From the NCBI GenBank assembly GCA_944390735.1, contig CALXRL010000007.1:1-64000 (forward strand): a stretch of 64,000 bases of DNA, given 5' to 3'. Position 1 is the stretch's first letter, and every line of letters begins with the position of its first letter. The notes below the pieces were generated by a model, which worked only from the letters and a program-made list of their open reading frames with translations, was not told the DNA's origin and searched no databases. Below, piece after piece: positions 7,656-17,150 of this stretch. The DNA comes from an uncultured Victivallales bacterium. GTDB taxonomy: Bacteria > Verrucomicrobiota > Lentisphaeria > Victivallales > UBA1829. The translations under genes were made by a program, and so were the position numbers.

Positions 7656-8453
7656 TTACTCGGTATTGATATGGCCGCCGGTATGAAGTTTTCGGTACTG
7701 CCGGGGCGTGACGGCGCATTCCTGGAAAAACTGTCTTCGAAAATGAGAGGGATCGTTGAATCCGGACTCGTAGGCGATCTGTTTGATGGACATCATGGAG
7801 GTTTCCAGCAGACGGCAGGCATGGGCGATCCGCTTTTTCCGGATGGCTTCTCCGATGGTGCAGTTCCGCGCGGCGGCGTAGATCCGGCCCAGATAATCAG
7901 GATGACACTGCAGTTTTCCGGCGATGAAGGAGGTCGAGAGCTCCTCGTCGAAATGCAGAAGAATAAAACGGTCGGTTTCTTCGATGAGGCGTCGCGTTCC
8001 ATGAAGGGGAAGGGCGCATCCGGAGCTTTTTTCCGCCTTGTCGACCAGAAGCGAGACCAGATAGTTGCAGGATTCCGCGTTTTCCTCGGCTTTCTGTTCC
8101 TGGAGCAGAAGGTTGCAGCAGGTGACAAAGGCGTCGGCGTCGCGGACCGGCGCACTCTGCGGACAGCGAAGCAGCCGCTCCCGTCCCTCCCGGTCCTCCG
8201 GCGAGAAATGAACCCAGAAAAAGGAGAGATCCGGCGGATAGGCCGCCAGTCCCCCGTGCCTGCGTCCCGGAAACAGCAGAAGACGATCCCCCTTCGTCAG
8301 ATGGAACTCCCGGTTCTCCTCAAACATGTCGAGCGTTCCGGAAAGCACATAGATCAGTTCATGGGAGGTGATGGTCCGGGACGGATGCCGCCCGTGTCCG
8401 CGGGAAATGAAACGGCCCGCGTTGTGAAAAAGAAAGATCGGATTCGGTCTCAC
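7656..8453 (-). CDS. AraC-family transcriptional regulator
   Basis: A 265-aa regulator: N-terminal cupin-like sugar-binding domain (about 15-110, with LSGTLDMFEEN and GDRLLLFPGRRHGG) and C-terminal double helix-turn-helix (about 165-260, ending in the family signature SIKQIAYESGFNDPSHFRR). The reading frame is open further upstream into the next gene, but the GTG at 8451-8453, preceded by AAAGGAG, is the best start and gives a normal length. It follows a second AraC gene on the same strand by about 80 bases. It probably responds to a sugar and may control the GH36 gene or the GntR operon. The 3' end is followed by two decayed copies of itself. Confidence 0.85.
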   Translation of the reverse strand: MRPNPIFLFHNAGRFISRGHGRHPSRTITSHELIYVLSGTLDMFEENREFHLTKGDRLLLFPGRRHGGLAAYPPDLSFFWVHFSPEDREGRERLLRCPQSAPVRDADAFVTCCNLLLQEQKAEENAESCNYLVSLLVDKAEKSSGCALPLHGTRRLIEETDRFILLHFDEELSTSFIAGKLQCHPDYLGRIYAAARNCTIGEAIRKKRIAHACRLLETSMMSIKQIAYESGFNDPSHFRRQFFQECAVTPRQYRKLHTGGHINTE

Positions 8454-8532
8454 GTTCGGAAATCTCCTTTCCGCCAATGTACACTCGTTTCCGCGATTTG
8501 CAAAGACGCAGGAGGAAAAAACGGGGATTTCC

Positions 8533-9420
8533 TCACATCTCCGCCGCGCTCCGGGATGGCCCTTGGGACGATTCAAATTCCCGGTTCCGCTTCCGCACCT
8601 CCGCCGGCCGCTTCCCCGTGAATTTGTGGAAGGCTTTGGAAAAGGCGAAGGCATTGCCGTAGCCGATGGAGGCGGCGATGGAGTCGATTTTGTCATCGGT
8701 GCGCCGGAGAAGTTCCGACGCGTAGCGGAATTTGACCTCCCGGACAATCTCTCCCGGCGTCCGGCCGCACTGGGTCCGGCAGAGCTGGTACAGAAGGGAG
8801 GGCGACATGTGAAGCTCCTTCGCTAGCGACGCTGTGCTCCAGAGCGTCTCCATGTCCGATTCCAGCAGTTCAAAAAGATGTTTCAGACGTGCCGGCGCCG
8901 GAGAGCATCCCAGTTCCCTTTGCAGATAGTCCGCCAGCAGAGTCCCCAGATGACGGCGGCATTCGTTTCCGCTCCCGGGAACTTCCAGAATCTCCCGGAA
9001 GAGCATCGGGAGAAGCGATCCGATCTCACTGGCATATGACGAGGGATAGACCGCCGCTTCCCCTGCCGTCGCATCCGGGGCAAGGGTGAAGTAGATGTGG
9101 CGGAAAATGCCCGAATCGACCCGGCAGAGCCGGTCCACATCGGAGTTCATGACCAATGTGCTGCCCGGCGGAGCCGTGAAACGTCGCCCGGGAACTTCGA
9201 AGCGGACCGTCCCTTCCAGAATCAGCCAGAGCGTGACATGACGGTTTTCACTTCCTCCCGCCCGTCGCATCTCGTACGGAGCGCGGATGACTGCGATTCC
9301 CCCGTTCCGGATGCCGCGTTCCGCCAGGGCGGGCGCATCCGGATCCGACCGGAAGGAGCTGCAGGAGAGGTATCCGGAATGTTTTGTGGAATTGGATATA
9401 ATTTTTAAGGAAGAAGACAT
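8533..9420 (-). CDS. AraC-family transcriptional regulator
   Basis: A 295-aa regulator with an N-terminal cupin (about 45-135: LEGTVRFEVPGRRF, PPGSTLVMNSD) and a C-terminal AraC helix-turn-helix pair (about 190-285: SLAKELHMSPSLLYQLC and IAASIGYGNAFAFSKAFHKFTGKRPAE). The start at 9418-9420 has AGGA 9 bases upstream; an in-frame ATG at 9441 lacks a ribosome site. It is divergent from the GH36 gene, with 75 bases between starts, the usual layout of a local activator and its target. It differs clearly from the neighbouring AraC protein, so the two are not recent duplicates. Confidence 0.87.
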   Translation of the reverse strand: MSSSLKIISNSTKHSGYLSCSSFRSDPDAPALAERGIRNGGIAVIRAPYEMRRAGGSENRHVTLWLILEGTVRFEVPGRRFTAPPGSTLVMNSDVDRLCRVDSGIFRHIYFTLAPDATAGEAAVYPSSYASEIGSLLPMLFREILEVPGSGNECRRHLGTLLADYLQRELGCSPAPARLKHLFELLESDMETLWSTASLAKELHMSPSLLYQLCRTQCGRTPGEIVREVKFRYASELLRRTDDKIDSIAASIGYGNAFAFSKAFHKFTGKRPAEVRKRNREFESSQGPSRSAAEM

Positions 9421-9495
9421 GGGCGTTTCCTGGTTTCGCATCTATGGTAAGATAGTGTCGGAAACAGCTTTTTTCAATCAAACAAGGAGAGAAAA

Positions 9496-11256
9496 ATGAT
9501 TCGATTTGAGGATCTGGACTTCGAGATTGTGCGTGCGGATGGATCGGTCGCGGAAAATGTGGAAATGGTCCGGTCCTGGAAGGATGGATACTGCACCTTC
9601 CGTCTGACCAATTGTTCGGGGGAAATGGTCCGTCTGAAGGAAGTCGTCGTCTTCCGCGGGGCGATGCCGTATCCGGCTTCCACGCGCTTCTACGGCGAGG
9701 GATTCAATATGCTTTCCCAGTATCAGGGAACTCTGGAACATTTCGAACTGGCCGGCGCATACAGCGACCGTCTGCATTATAAACTGCCGTCGAAGAAGGG
9801 ATTTTTCACCTGCTACAATCTTCTTCTTCTCTTTCCGGAGGGGAAGGAGATTCTGCTGGCGGGATTCTCCTCCTGCCGCCGGTTTGCCAATGAGATCCGC
9901 TTCTCTCCGGATTCGTTTGAGTTTGTCGTTGACTGCGGCGGTCTGGAGCTTCCGCCGGGGGAATCGCTGGATCTGGAGGAGTTTTTCTTCCGGTACGGTT
10001 CCTCCCGGGAGGCGCTGCTTGAGGATTTCGCCATGCGCATCCGTGTTCATCATCCCGTTCCGGAATACCGGGAACGGATCACCGGCTGGTGCTCCTGGTA
10101 CTGCTACGGTCCCGGCGTCACGGAGCGGAACATTGAGGAGAATATGCGCGTCATGAAGGAGAAACTGCCCTTTCTGCGCTTTGTCCAGATTGACGACGGA
10201 TATCAGGCGCATATGGGCGACTGGCTGATTCCGCACCGCAACTTCCCCGCCGGGATCCGTTCCCTGTGTTTGAAGATCCGGGAGAACGGGTTCGAGCCTG
10301 CGATCTGGGCTTCGCCGTTTATCGCCGAGAAGGAGTCGGAGCTTTTCCGGTTGCATCCGGAGTGGTTCCTGACCGATGAGGACGGACTTCCGCTTCCCTC
10401 CTCCCGATATTCGTTCGGCGGCTGGCGCGCGGCTCCGTGGTACATGCTAGACTGCACGATTCCGGAGGTTCTGGACTACATCCGCACGGTTTTCCGCACG
10501 ATGCGCGACGAATGGCAGTGCCGGTATTTCAAACTCGACGGCATCATGTGGGGATGTATGCCCTTCGGACGCCGGCGGAATCCGGAGGTCACAAGCGTGG
10601 AGGCCTATCGCGCCGGAATGCGGGCCGTGATGGAAGGCGCCGGTCCGGATTCGGTCATCCTCGGATGCAACGCGCCGATGTGGCCCTCGATCGGCGTCTG
10701 CAACGCCATGCGCATCACTGGCGACATCAACCGCTCCTGGCCGGTGTTCAAGACTCTGGCGCGGGAATGCTTCCTGCGCAACTGGCAGAATGGAAGACTC
10801 TGGATCAACGATCCGGACTGCCTTGTCCTGGAGAATCTGCGGGTGGACGTCATGGGGCCCGACGGCGTTCCGGCAAGCCGTCTGACCAGTTCGATCACAC
10901 CGAACGAGTTCAGTTTTCACAAGGCGCACATTCTGGCATCCGGCGGCATGATCCTTTCGGGCGATGTGCTCGCGCAGCTTTCGGAGTCTTCCCTGGAAAC
11001 GATCCGCAGGATCATGGACTGCTACGGTCATACCGCCCGCTTTTCGGATACCACGTTCCGGTATGGAAGAATGGAGCTGCCGGAGCGGACGCTCCACTTT
11101 TTCTTCAACTGGGACGATACGGGATCCGCGGACTATTGTCTGCCGAAGGGCGTCCGTCCGCTGACCGATTTCTGGACGGGGGAATCCGTTGCGGAATCGT
11201 TTTCGATTTCTCTTCCGGCGCGGTCCGCGCGGGTGCTGTCGGAACCGAAGGCGTGA
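9496..11256 (+). CDS. GH36-type alpha-galactosidase-like glycosidase
   Basis: A 586-aa member of the melibiase clan (GH36/GH27). The TIM barrel begins near 190 (GWCSWYCYGPGVTE, VQIDDGYQ). The nucleophile is D348 (FKLDG) and the likely acid/base is D410 in RITGD. An N-terminal beta-sandwich occupies about 1-180 and a short C-terminal beta-domain about 500-586. No signal peptide is present, so it acts on imported sugars such as raffinose-type or galactomannan oligosaccharides. AAGGAG stands 7 bases before the ATG. A weak extended -10 (TGGTAAGAT, 9445-9453) without a good -35 suggests activation by the divergent AraC protein. Alpha-N-acetylgalactosaminidase or raffinose-synthase-like specificity cannot be excluded. 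Confidence 0.85.
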   Translation: MIRFEDLDFEIVRADGSVAENVEMVRSWKDGYCTFRLTNCSGEMVRLKEVVVFRGAMPYPASTRFYGEGFNMLSQYQGTLEHFELAGAYSDRLHYKLPSKKGFFTCYNLLLLFPEGKEILLAGFSSCRRFANEIRFSPDSFEFVVDCGGLELPPGESLDLEEFFFRYGSSREALLEDFAMRIRVHHPVPEYRERITGWCSWYCYGPGVTERNIEENMRVMKEKLPFLRFVQIDDGYQAHMGDWLIPHRNFPAGIRSLCLKIRENGFEPAIWASPFIAEKESELFRLHPEWFLTDEDGLPLPSSRYSFGGWRAAPWYMLDCTIPEVLDYIRTVFRTMRDEWQCRYFKLDGIMWGCMPFGRRRNPEVTSVEAYRAGMRAVMEGAGPDSVILGCNAPMWPSIGVCNAMRITGDINRSWPVFKTLARECFLRNWQNGRLWINDPDCLVLENLRVDVMGPDGVPASRLTSSITPNEFSFHKAHILASGGMILSGDVLAQLSESSLETIRRIMDCYGHTARFSDTTFRYGRMELPERTLHFFFNWDDTGSADYCLPKGVRPLTDFWTGESVAESFSISLPARSARVLSEPKA

Positions 11257-11291
11257 CTCCGGTTCCGGCCTCCGGCGGAGGGGAAAGCACG

Positions 11292-12629
11292 TTATGAGTT
11301 GCGGATCTGCCGGAGGACCGCCTCTTTGAAACGGTCGCCGCGTTCTTTGTAATCCCGGAACATGTCCATGCTGGCGCAGGCGGGGGAGAGCGCGAGAATG
11401 TCGCCGGGTTCCGCGACGCGGCATCCCTGTTCGACGGCCTCCTCCAGCGTCGCGCAGATCGTGCAGGGAAAGAGATCGTGCAGCGTGTCGTGGATTTTCA
11501 TTCTGCATTCGCCGATGAGAAAGGCGCATTTGATTTTGTCGGCATCGTCCCGGATGGAGGAGAAATCCATCTGCTTGTCGAGACCGCCGAGAATCAGAAT
11601 GACATTCTTTTTCCCGCCGAACGTCTTCAAGGCCGCGTTGACCGAATGCGGATTCGTCGCTTTGGAATCATCGACGAACCGGACTCCGTTGTGTTCCGCG
11701 AAGAACTCCATCCGGTGAACATCCGGATGGAACTTCCGCAGCGCCTCCGCGGTCGCCTCGGAAAAGAGCGTCTTTTCTCCGGCCTCCGCCTTCAGGATCG
11801 CGAGCGCCGCCATGATATTTTCCGCATTGTGATTCCCCTTGAGCTGGAGCTCCTCCGTGGAAATGACCGAAGTCCCATGATAGCGGATTGTTCCGTGTTC
11901 GAGCATGAAATCGGCCGGGAGCGTTGCGGAAAAGGTTTCGGTGCGGCAGCGGGCGCGGATCTGCCATGCGTACCGTTCCGGAAGATTGGCGTTGAGAACG
12001 GCATTTCCGCCTTCCATGTTGCAGAAGAGCCGCAGTTTGGCCTCGGCGTAGCCTTCCATGGAGCCGTGGCGGTTGATGTGATCGCTTGCCAGATTCAGCA
12101 GCGCGCCGGTCGAGGGACGGAAGGTCTGAACGGTTTCCAGCTGAAACGAGCTGGATTCCACGACCAGCACATCCGGGGTGTGCCTGCGGAGCACCTCAAG
12201 CGCGGCGTCGCTGAGAGCCGTGCCGATGTTGCCCGCGGACTGCGCCCGGATTCCGTTCGCCTGAAGAAGTGCAGTTGTCAGTTCCGTTGTGGTGGTTTTT
12301 CCGTTGGTTCCGGTAATGGCGACGATCCGGCAGGGGAGGACGCGGCAGGCGAATTCGAGTTCTCCGATCAGTTCAGCTCCCGCGTTTCGAGCCGCCTGCG
12401 CCATCGGGGAGTCCGGCCGGATTCCGGGGCTGATGACCGCCAGGTCCGCTGGAGGAAGGGACATTCCCTCCTGCCAGGCGAAGGCGGATTCCCGGAAGTG
12501 TGTTCCCTCCGGCGCGTTTTTCGCATCGACGGGAACCGGGATCATGTTCAGATGTTCCGCGAGCCGTGCGGCGGCTCTTCCGCTGATTCCGAATCCGAGA
12601 ATCAGAACCCTCTTATTTTCTGCTTTCAT
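11292..12629 (-). CDS. murD: UDP-N-acetylmuramoyl-L-alanine:D-glutamate ligase
   Basis: Adds D-glutamate to UDP-MurNAc-L-Ala in cytosolic peptidoglycan precursor synthesis. At 445 aa it has normal length: N-terminal Rossmann domain (LGFGISGRAAA, 11-21), central ATPase domain with the P-loop GTNGKTT at 107-113 and SSSFQLE, and C-terminal domain with DDSKATNPHSV and the LILGGLDKQMD motif. It stands alone rather than in a division cluster, although murJ lies nearby on the other strand. It is convergent with the GH36 gene (35 bases between) and divergent from ychF. Confidence 0.95.
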   Translation of the reverse strand: MKAENKRVLILGFGISGRAAARLAEHLNMIPVPVDAKNAPEGTHFRESAFAWQEGMSLPPADLAVISPGIRPDSPMAQAARNAGAELIGELEFACRVLPCRIVAITGTNGKTTTTELTTALLQANGIRAQSAGNIGTALSDAALEVLRRHTPDVLVVESSSFQLETVQTFRPSTGALLNLASDHINRHGSMEGYAEAKLRLFCNMEGGNAVLNANLPERYAWQIRARCRTETFSATLPADFMLEHGTIRYHGTSVISTEELQLKGNHNAENIMAALAILKAEAGEKTLFSEATAEALRKFHPDVHRMEFFAEHNGVRFVDDSKATNPHSVNAALKTFGGKKNVILILGGLDKQMDFSSIRDDADKIKCAFLIGECRMKIHDTLHDLFPCTICATLEEAVEQGCRVAEPGDILALSPACASMDMFRDYKERGDRFKEAVLRQIRNS

Positions 12630-12716
12630 TCTGTCGTTCCTCAGAAGTTGACTGCAATTCGGTAAAATGGTATGGGAAACTTACACCGGAATTCCGGAAT
12701 TTAAATCGCCGGACGG

Positions 12717-12744
12717 TTGAAAAAAACAAATGAAATGGTAAATT
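12717..12744 (+). promoter_or_regulatory. Candidate promoter of the ychF-murJ group
   Basis: TTGAAA (12717-12722), 16-base spacer, TAAATT (12739-12744) preceded by TGG, an extended -10. Transcription would begin about 40 bases before the ychF start. Confidence 0.5.
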
Positions 12745-12789
12745 TCCTTTTGAACTGTTCTGAAAAAAAACAAGGATGGAGTTTTATCA

Positions 12790-13890
12790 ATGGGATTTGC
12801 CTGTGGCTTTGTTGGATTGCCGAATGTCGGAAAATCGACCCTTTTCAATGCGTTGTGCAAAGGCGGGGCGGTGGCCGCCAATTTTCCGTTCTGCACGATT
12901 GATCCGAACACGGGAGTCGTGCCGGTTCCCGACAAGCGCGTGGATGAGCTGGTCAAACTGGAGCACTCCGCAAAGGTCGTGCCCGCGACGATGAAGTTCA
13001 TCGACATCGCCGGTCTTGTGGAAGGCGCGAGCAAGGGGGAGGGACTCGGCAATCAGTTTCTCGGTCACATCCGCAATGTGGATGCCGTGGCGCATGTCGT
13101 CCGCCTGTTCAAGGATCCGGATGTGGTGCATGTGAAGGAGGTGGTCGATCCCTCCCGCGACCTCGAACTGATTCTGACCGAACTCATGCTGGCGGACCTG
13201 GAATATCTGCAGAAGAAAATCGACAAGTCCAAAAAGCTCGCCCGCAGCGGCGATCCCGAACTGAAACTTGAACTCGAGCTAGCCAATTCCTTTGTGAAAA
13301 ATCTCGAAAACGCGACTCTTCCGGTCTATGACCGGGAGGATCCGAAACAGGTGCGCATCGTGAAGTCCATGCAGCTCCTGACTCTGACTCCGGCGTTCGT
13401 CTGCGCGAACACGGACGAGGAGGCGTTCCGGAACTTCGGCAAGGATGAGATATCGAAAAAACTGATTGCCGACGCCGCAAAGCACGGCATGGAGGTCGTG
13501 CCCGTCTGTGCGAAGCTGGAGGAGGATCTCGCCCAGCTCGAACCCGAGGAGGCGCTCGCCTTTCTGGAGGACATCGGCGTGGAGAAAAGCGGACTCGAAC
13601 GCGTGATTCACACCGGCTATCAGCTTCTGAACTACCTGACGTTCTTCACCACCGGTCCCGACGAGACCCGCGCATGGACCGTTACCCGCGGCTCGACGGC
13701 GCCGCAGGCGGCGGGAAAAATCCATACCGACATGGAGCGCGGATTCATCCGCATGGAGGTCGTCTCCTACGACGACCTCATGAAGTACGGAAGCTGGAAC
13801 GGGGCCAGAGAGGCCGGAAAACTCCGGATCGAGGGAAAAGAGTACATCGTGCAGGACGGCGACTGCGTGTTTGTCCGCTTCTCCGTCTGA
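12790..13890 (+). CDS. ychF: Ribosome-binding ATPase YchF
   Basis: Universal Obg-family P-loop protein that prefers ATP over GTP and binds the 70S ribosome. The 366 aa are the usual length. The P-loop GLPNVGKS is at 9-16, switch II is DIAGLVEGASKGEGLGNQFL, a coiled-coil insert lies about 125-200, the adenine-specifying region is NTDEE, and the C-terminal TGS domain covers about 280-366. GGAG stands 10 bases before the ATG. It is the first gene of a probable operon with murJ (16-base gap), the nitroreductase and a hypothetical gene. Confidence 0.96.
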   Translation: MGFACGFVGLPNVGKSTLFNALCKGGAVAANFPFCTIDPNTGVVPVPDKRVDELVKLEHSAKVVPATMKFIDIAGLVEGASKGEGLGNQFLGHIRNVDAVAHVVRLFKDPDVVHVKEVVDPSRDLELILTELMLADLEYLQKKIDKSKKLARSGDPELKLELELANSFVKNLENATLPVYDREDPKQVRIVKSMQLLTLTPAFVCANTDEEAFRNFGKDEISKKLIADAAKHGMEVVPVCAKLEEDLAQLEPEEALAFLEDIGVEKSGLERVIHTGYQLLNYLTFFTTGPDETRAWTVTRGSTAPQAAGKIHTDMERGFIRMEVVSYDDLMKYGSWNGAREAGKLRIEGKEYIVQDGDCVFVRFSV

Positions 13891-13906
13891 GGAGGGTTCG
13901 GTCGTC

Positions 13907-15478
13907 ATGGCTTCGGATCAGGGGGTGTTCAAGAGCACGATGGGGCTTTCCGGAGCCACCTTCCTGAGCCGCATTCTGGGACTGGTGCGCGAGATCCTGA
14001 CCGCCCGTTTCATCGGTGGCGGAATGCTGATGAGCGCATGGGCGCTGGCATTCACGCTTCCGAATCTTTTCCGCCGCATTTTAGGGGAGGGGGCGCTGGG
14101 AACCGCGCTGATCCCGATGATCTCCCATACGCTGGAGAAGGAGGGACGGCTTTCCGCCCGGCGGAAGTTTTCCACGATCGTGATCTGGCTGACCTTTCTT
14201 CTGGCGCTGATCACTGTGGCGGTGGCGCTGCCCGCGCTGCTGATCGAACCGTATGTGACGACGGAGCGCTGGAAGCTGGCGCTGCTGGCGGCGCCGGTGG
14301 TGATGCCGTACTGTATCATGATCTGTCTGATCGGGATTGCGACGTCGTTGCTGAACAGCATGAAGCAGTTTTTTCTTCCGGCGCTGGCGAGTCTTCTTCT
14401 GAATGTGTTTCTGATCGGGGCGCTGGTGCTGTTCTGTTCGGGGATGCGGGAGGAACCGGTGAACTGTCTGTATGTGCTTTCGGTGGCGGTGCTGCTTTCG
14501 GGAGCGGCGGAGATGGTGGTGCTCGGATGGCTGCTGAAGAGGGTGGGAATGCTGCCGGAGCTCTCGCGCGGGACGCTGTGGAACGCTCCGGCGATCTGGG
14601 AGATCTGGCATCTGGCGCTGCCGGGACTGATCGGGATGTCCGCGCTTCAGGTCAGCGTGATCTGCGACCGGACAATTGCAATGGCGATCGGCAATCACGC
14701 GGTAGCGGCGTTGTATTACAGTGACCGGCTCATCTATCTGCCGATCGGGATCTTTGCGGTGGCGTTTGGAACGGTTTCCCTCTCCCTGATGTCGCGTCTG
14801 GCCGCCTCCGGACGGATCAAGACGATGCTGCGCATGATGTTCGATTCCATGCGGCAGCTGCTTTTTCTGACCATTCCGCTGGCGGCGTACATGATCTGTT
14901 TCGGGCGGGAGCTGCTGGAGCTGCTGTTCCGGGGAGGGGCGTTTGACGCGGTGGCGCTGAACGAGTCGGCAATGGCGCTTTTCTGGTATGCGTTCGGGAT
15001 TCCCGCGTTCGCCGCGACGAAGGTGACGGTTTCGGGCTTCTATTCCAGAAAGGACATGAAAACGCCGGTGCAGGTTTCCGTCTGCTGCATCGTTCTGAAT
15101 GTGATTATCAGCATTTCGCTGATGGATGTGATGCGGCAGGGGGGAATTGCCCTGGCAACGAGTATTACGGCGTATCTGAACAATCTGATTCTGCTGTATC
15201 TTCTGCGGAAGCGTCTGGGACGGATGCCGCTGAGGAGCACATGGCGTCTGTTTCTGTGTCTGGTGCTGCTTTCGGCGGTGGCGGCCGTGCCGGCGCGCTG
15301 CTTCTGTTCGGTGCTGGAGGGAATCGGCATTTTTGCGGTATTGCCGAAAAATATTCTTCCTCTGATTTGCGCAAGTGCGCTGTTCGGTGCTATATTTATG
15401 GTGCTGGCATTTCTGCTGAGGATCCGCGAAGCCCGGCTTGTGACGGAAAAGCTTCTGCGGCGTTTTTCGAAACCATAA
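13907..15478 (+). CDS. murJ: Lipid II flippase MurJ (MviN)
   Basis: Inner-membrane MOP-superfamily transporter that flips lipid II for peptidoglycan synthesis. The 523-aa protein has about 14 hydrophobic segments; the N-terminus contains the conserved GATFLSRILGLVRE and ANLFRR-like (PNLFRRILGEGAL) segments. I chose the ATG at 13907 (GGAGGG 10 bases upstream, just after the ychF stop) over an in-frame ATG inside ychF. It follows ychF by 16 bases, so the two are co-transcribed. Confidence 0.94.
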   Translation: MASDQGVFKSTMGLSGATFLSRILGLVREILTARFIGGGMLMSAWALAFTLPNLFRRILGEGALGTALIPMISHTLEKEGRLSARRKFSTIVIWLTFLLALITVAVALPALLIEPYVTTERWKLALLAAPVVMPYCIMICLIGIATSLLNSMKQFFLPALASLLLNVFLIGALVLFCSGMREEPVNCLYVLSVAVLLSGAAEMVVLGWLLKRVGMLPELSRGTLWNAPAIWEIWHLALPGLIGMSALQVSVICDRTIAMAIGNHAVAALYYSDRLIYLPIGIFAVAFGTVSLSLMSRLAASGRIKTMLRMMFDSMRQLLFLTIPLAAYMICFGRELLELLFRGGAFDAVALNESAMALFWYAFGIPAFAATKVTVSGFYSRKDMKTPVQVSVCCIVLNVIISISLMDVMRQGGIALATSITAYLNNLILLYLLRKRLGRMPLRSTWRLFLCLVLLSAVAAVPARCFCSVLEGIGIFAVLPKNILPLICASALFGAIFMVLAFLLRIREARLVTEKLLRRFSKP

Positions 15479-15492
15479 GGAGGTTGGAGATC

Positions 15493-15996
15493 ATGGAATT
15501 TTATGATGTGATTCGTTTGAGAAGAAGTATTCGTTCGTATCGGCCCGTTCCGGTGCCGGAGGATGCGCTGGAGCGCATTGCGGAGGCGGTGGACATGGCA
15601 CCGAGCGCATGCAACCGTCAGCCGTACCGCATTCTGGTGGTGAAGGATCCGGAGAAGCGGGCGGCGATCTGCCGGGTGTACAAGGCTTCATGGCTCTCCG
15701 AGGCGCCGCTGATTGCGGTGGTGGTGGGGGATGCCTCCGCGGCGTGGAAGCGTCTGGAGGGCGACTCCATTGTCGATGTGGATGCCGCAATCGCCATGGA
15801 GCACTTTGTGCTCGCGGCGACGGAGGAGGGGCTCGGGACCTGCTGGGTCTGCGCGTATGACCGGGCCGCGGTGGATGCGATTCTCGGCGTGAAGGCGACG
15901 GAACATTCGGTGGCGCTCTCGCCGCTCGGATATGCCAAGGATGGACCGGGACCGTTTGTCCGCAAGGATGTCTCCCAGGTCTTCGAGGTCGTCTGA
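15493..15996 (+). CDS. Nitroreductase-family FMN oxidoreductase
   Basis: A 167-aa flavoprotein of the short nitroreductase family. It carries the N-terminal RRSIRSY FMN-phosphate motif (11-17), SACNRQPYR (the FMN contact loop, near 38) and the C-terminal EEGLGTCWVCAY motif. Such enzymes reduce nitro compounds, quinones or flavins with NAD(P)H in the cytosol; the substrate is unknown. TAAGGAGG overlaps the murJ stop and sits 9 bases before the ATG, so it belongs to the ychF-murJ operon. The longer open frame extending upstream lies inside murJ and is rejected. Confidence 0.9.
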   Translation: MEFYDVIRLRRSIRSYRPVPVPEDALERIAEAVDMAPSACNRQPYRILVVKDPEKRAAICRVYKASWLSEAPLIAVVVGDASAAWKRLEGDSIVDVDAAIAMEHFVLAATEEGLGTCWVCAYDRAAVDAILGVKATEHSVALSPLGYAKDGPGPFVRKDVSQVFEVV

Positions 15997-17117
15997 TGCT
16001 GGAGATTACGAGACAGGCCGATAAAACCTTCCGTTCCTTCGGAACGAACTGGGAGGTGGTTTTTGATGGACCGAAGCCGGGGTTGTTCTCCCTGCGTCCG
16101 GACGGGGCGCTGACGGTTGTCTCCCGCTATGCCGTGATTGACAATCTGCAGGAGTCGTCCGCGCTTTCCAGCAGCCGCAAGGTGCATCATTCGAATGACG
16201 GACTGGAGGCGCGGTTCGAGTCTTCATGCTGGATTCCGTTCGGCGCGGACCCCGGGATCTCCCGGAAATTCAAGCTTTCCGAAGGCTTTCTTGCCGTGAC
16301 GATGGATTTTCAGATCCGGCCCTCCTTCCGGGTGCGGAGTCTGTTTGCCGGCGGATATTGTCTGACGGGCGGCATTGTGCAGTTCGCGGTGCTGACCGCT
16401 CCGGAATCCGGAGTCGTTCTGCCGCAGCCGGACTGGAAACGTTTCGATTCCGTTGCGGAAGGCTCTGTGATTTACGATTCTGCGCAGCCCCCCGTGGCGC
16501 TTCTGGCGGAAAGCACGGAAGGTACCGTGCTGGAGATCGCGACCGGCGAGGATTTCTGGCGCTGGACCGCATCCGCTTCGGATACCGTTTCCCGCTATAC
16601 GCTGACGAAAACGGAAAACGGTCTTGAGGCCTCCTGGCTTCCGTATGAGTTCCATCCCCGGCCGGAGGTCGAAGTGCCTGCCGGACGCAACCGCAGAATG
16701 AACTTCCTGCTGGCATGGCGGAAAAAAGACGAAGGACCGCGCTCTGCAAATTACAGGGAGGTGTTCGATATGGCGGCATTCGACTGGCCCGAGACGCATC
16801 TGGCATACGATCAGGCGGGGAATCCCGTGAAAACCCGTCCCTGTTTTGCCGCGCCGGGCGTGGTCAACGTGCTGAAAAAATGGGTGCGCCGGAAGCTGGC
16901 GGATCTGCGGGAGGGGGATGTGCTTGCCGTGACAAATGTTGCGCCGGTCTTCTGCACCTGCGCCGCGCATCAGGACCGGGCGAGAATGAAATCTCTGCCG
17001 CATCTGGATGTCTACGGGATCAACGAGTTCCGCCGGTGGGCGAATCGTCAGCTCGCTCAGAAGGGGGCGAAACTGGAGATCGTTCCGGCAGAGGGAGTGA
17101 ATCTGCCATCCATCTGA
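15996..17117 (+). CDS. Conserved-looking hypothetical protein, 373 aa
   Basis: I do not recognise the family. The ATG shares one base with the nitroreductase stop (TGATG), so translation is coupled. The protein is rich in beta-strand and aromatic residues (FGTNWEVVFDG, FWRWTASASDTVSRY), has no signal peptide or membrane segment, and has a Cys pair (VFCTCAAHQD) near 322. The base and codon use match the neighbours, so it is a real gene. The beta-rich composition resembles a carbohydrate-processing or mutarotase-like sandwich fold, but that is a guess. A terminator follows 33 bases after the stop. Confidence 0.75.
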   Translation: MLEITRQADKTFRSFGTNWEVVFDGPKPGLFSLRPDGALTVVSRYAVIDNLQESSALSSSRKVHHSNDGLEARFESSCWIPFGADPGISRKFKLSEGFLAVTMDFQIRPSFRVRSLFAGGYCLTGGIVQFAVLTAPESGVVLPQPDWKRFDSVAEGSVIYDSAQPPVALLAESTEGTVLEIATGEDFWRWTASASDTVSRYTLTKTENGLEASWLPYEFHPRPEVEVPAGRNRRMNFLLAWRKKDEGPRSANYREVFDMAAFDWPETHLAYDQAGNPVKTRPCFAAPGVVNVLKKWVRRKLADLREGDVLAVTNVAPVFCTCAAHQDRARMKSLPHLDVYGINEFRRWANRQLAQKGAKLEIVPAEGVNLPSI

Positions 17118-17150
17118 CGGCGCTCTTCTGGATGATGAAATGAAAATAAG

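Noticed and set aside
8454..8747. Upstream extension of the 7656 AraC frame
   Set aside because: It overlaps the second AraC gene in another frame and gives a low-complexity Ser/Pro/Arg tail; the GTG at 8453 has a good ribosome site.
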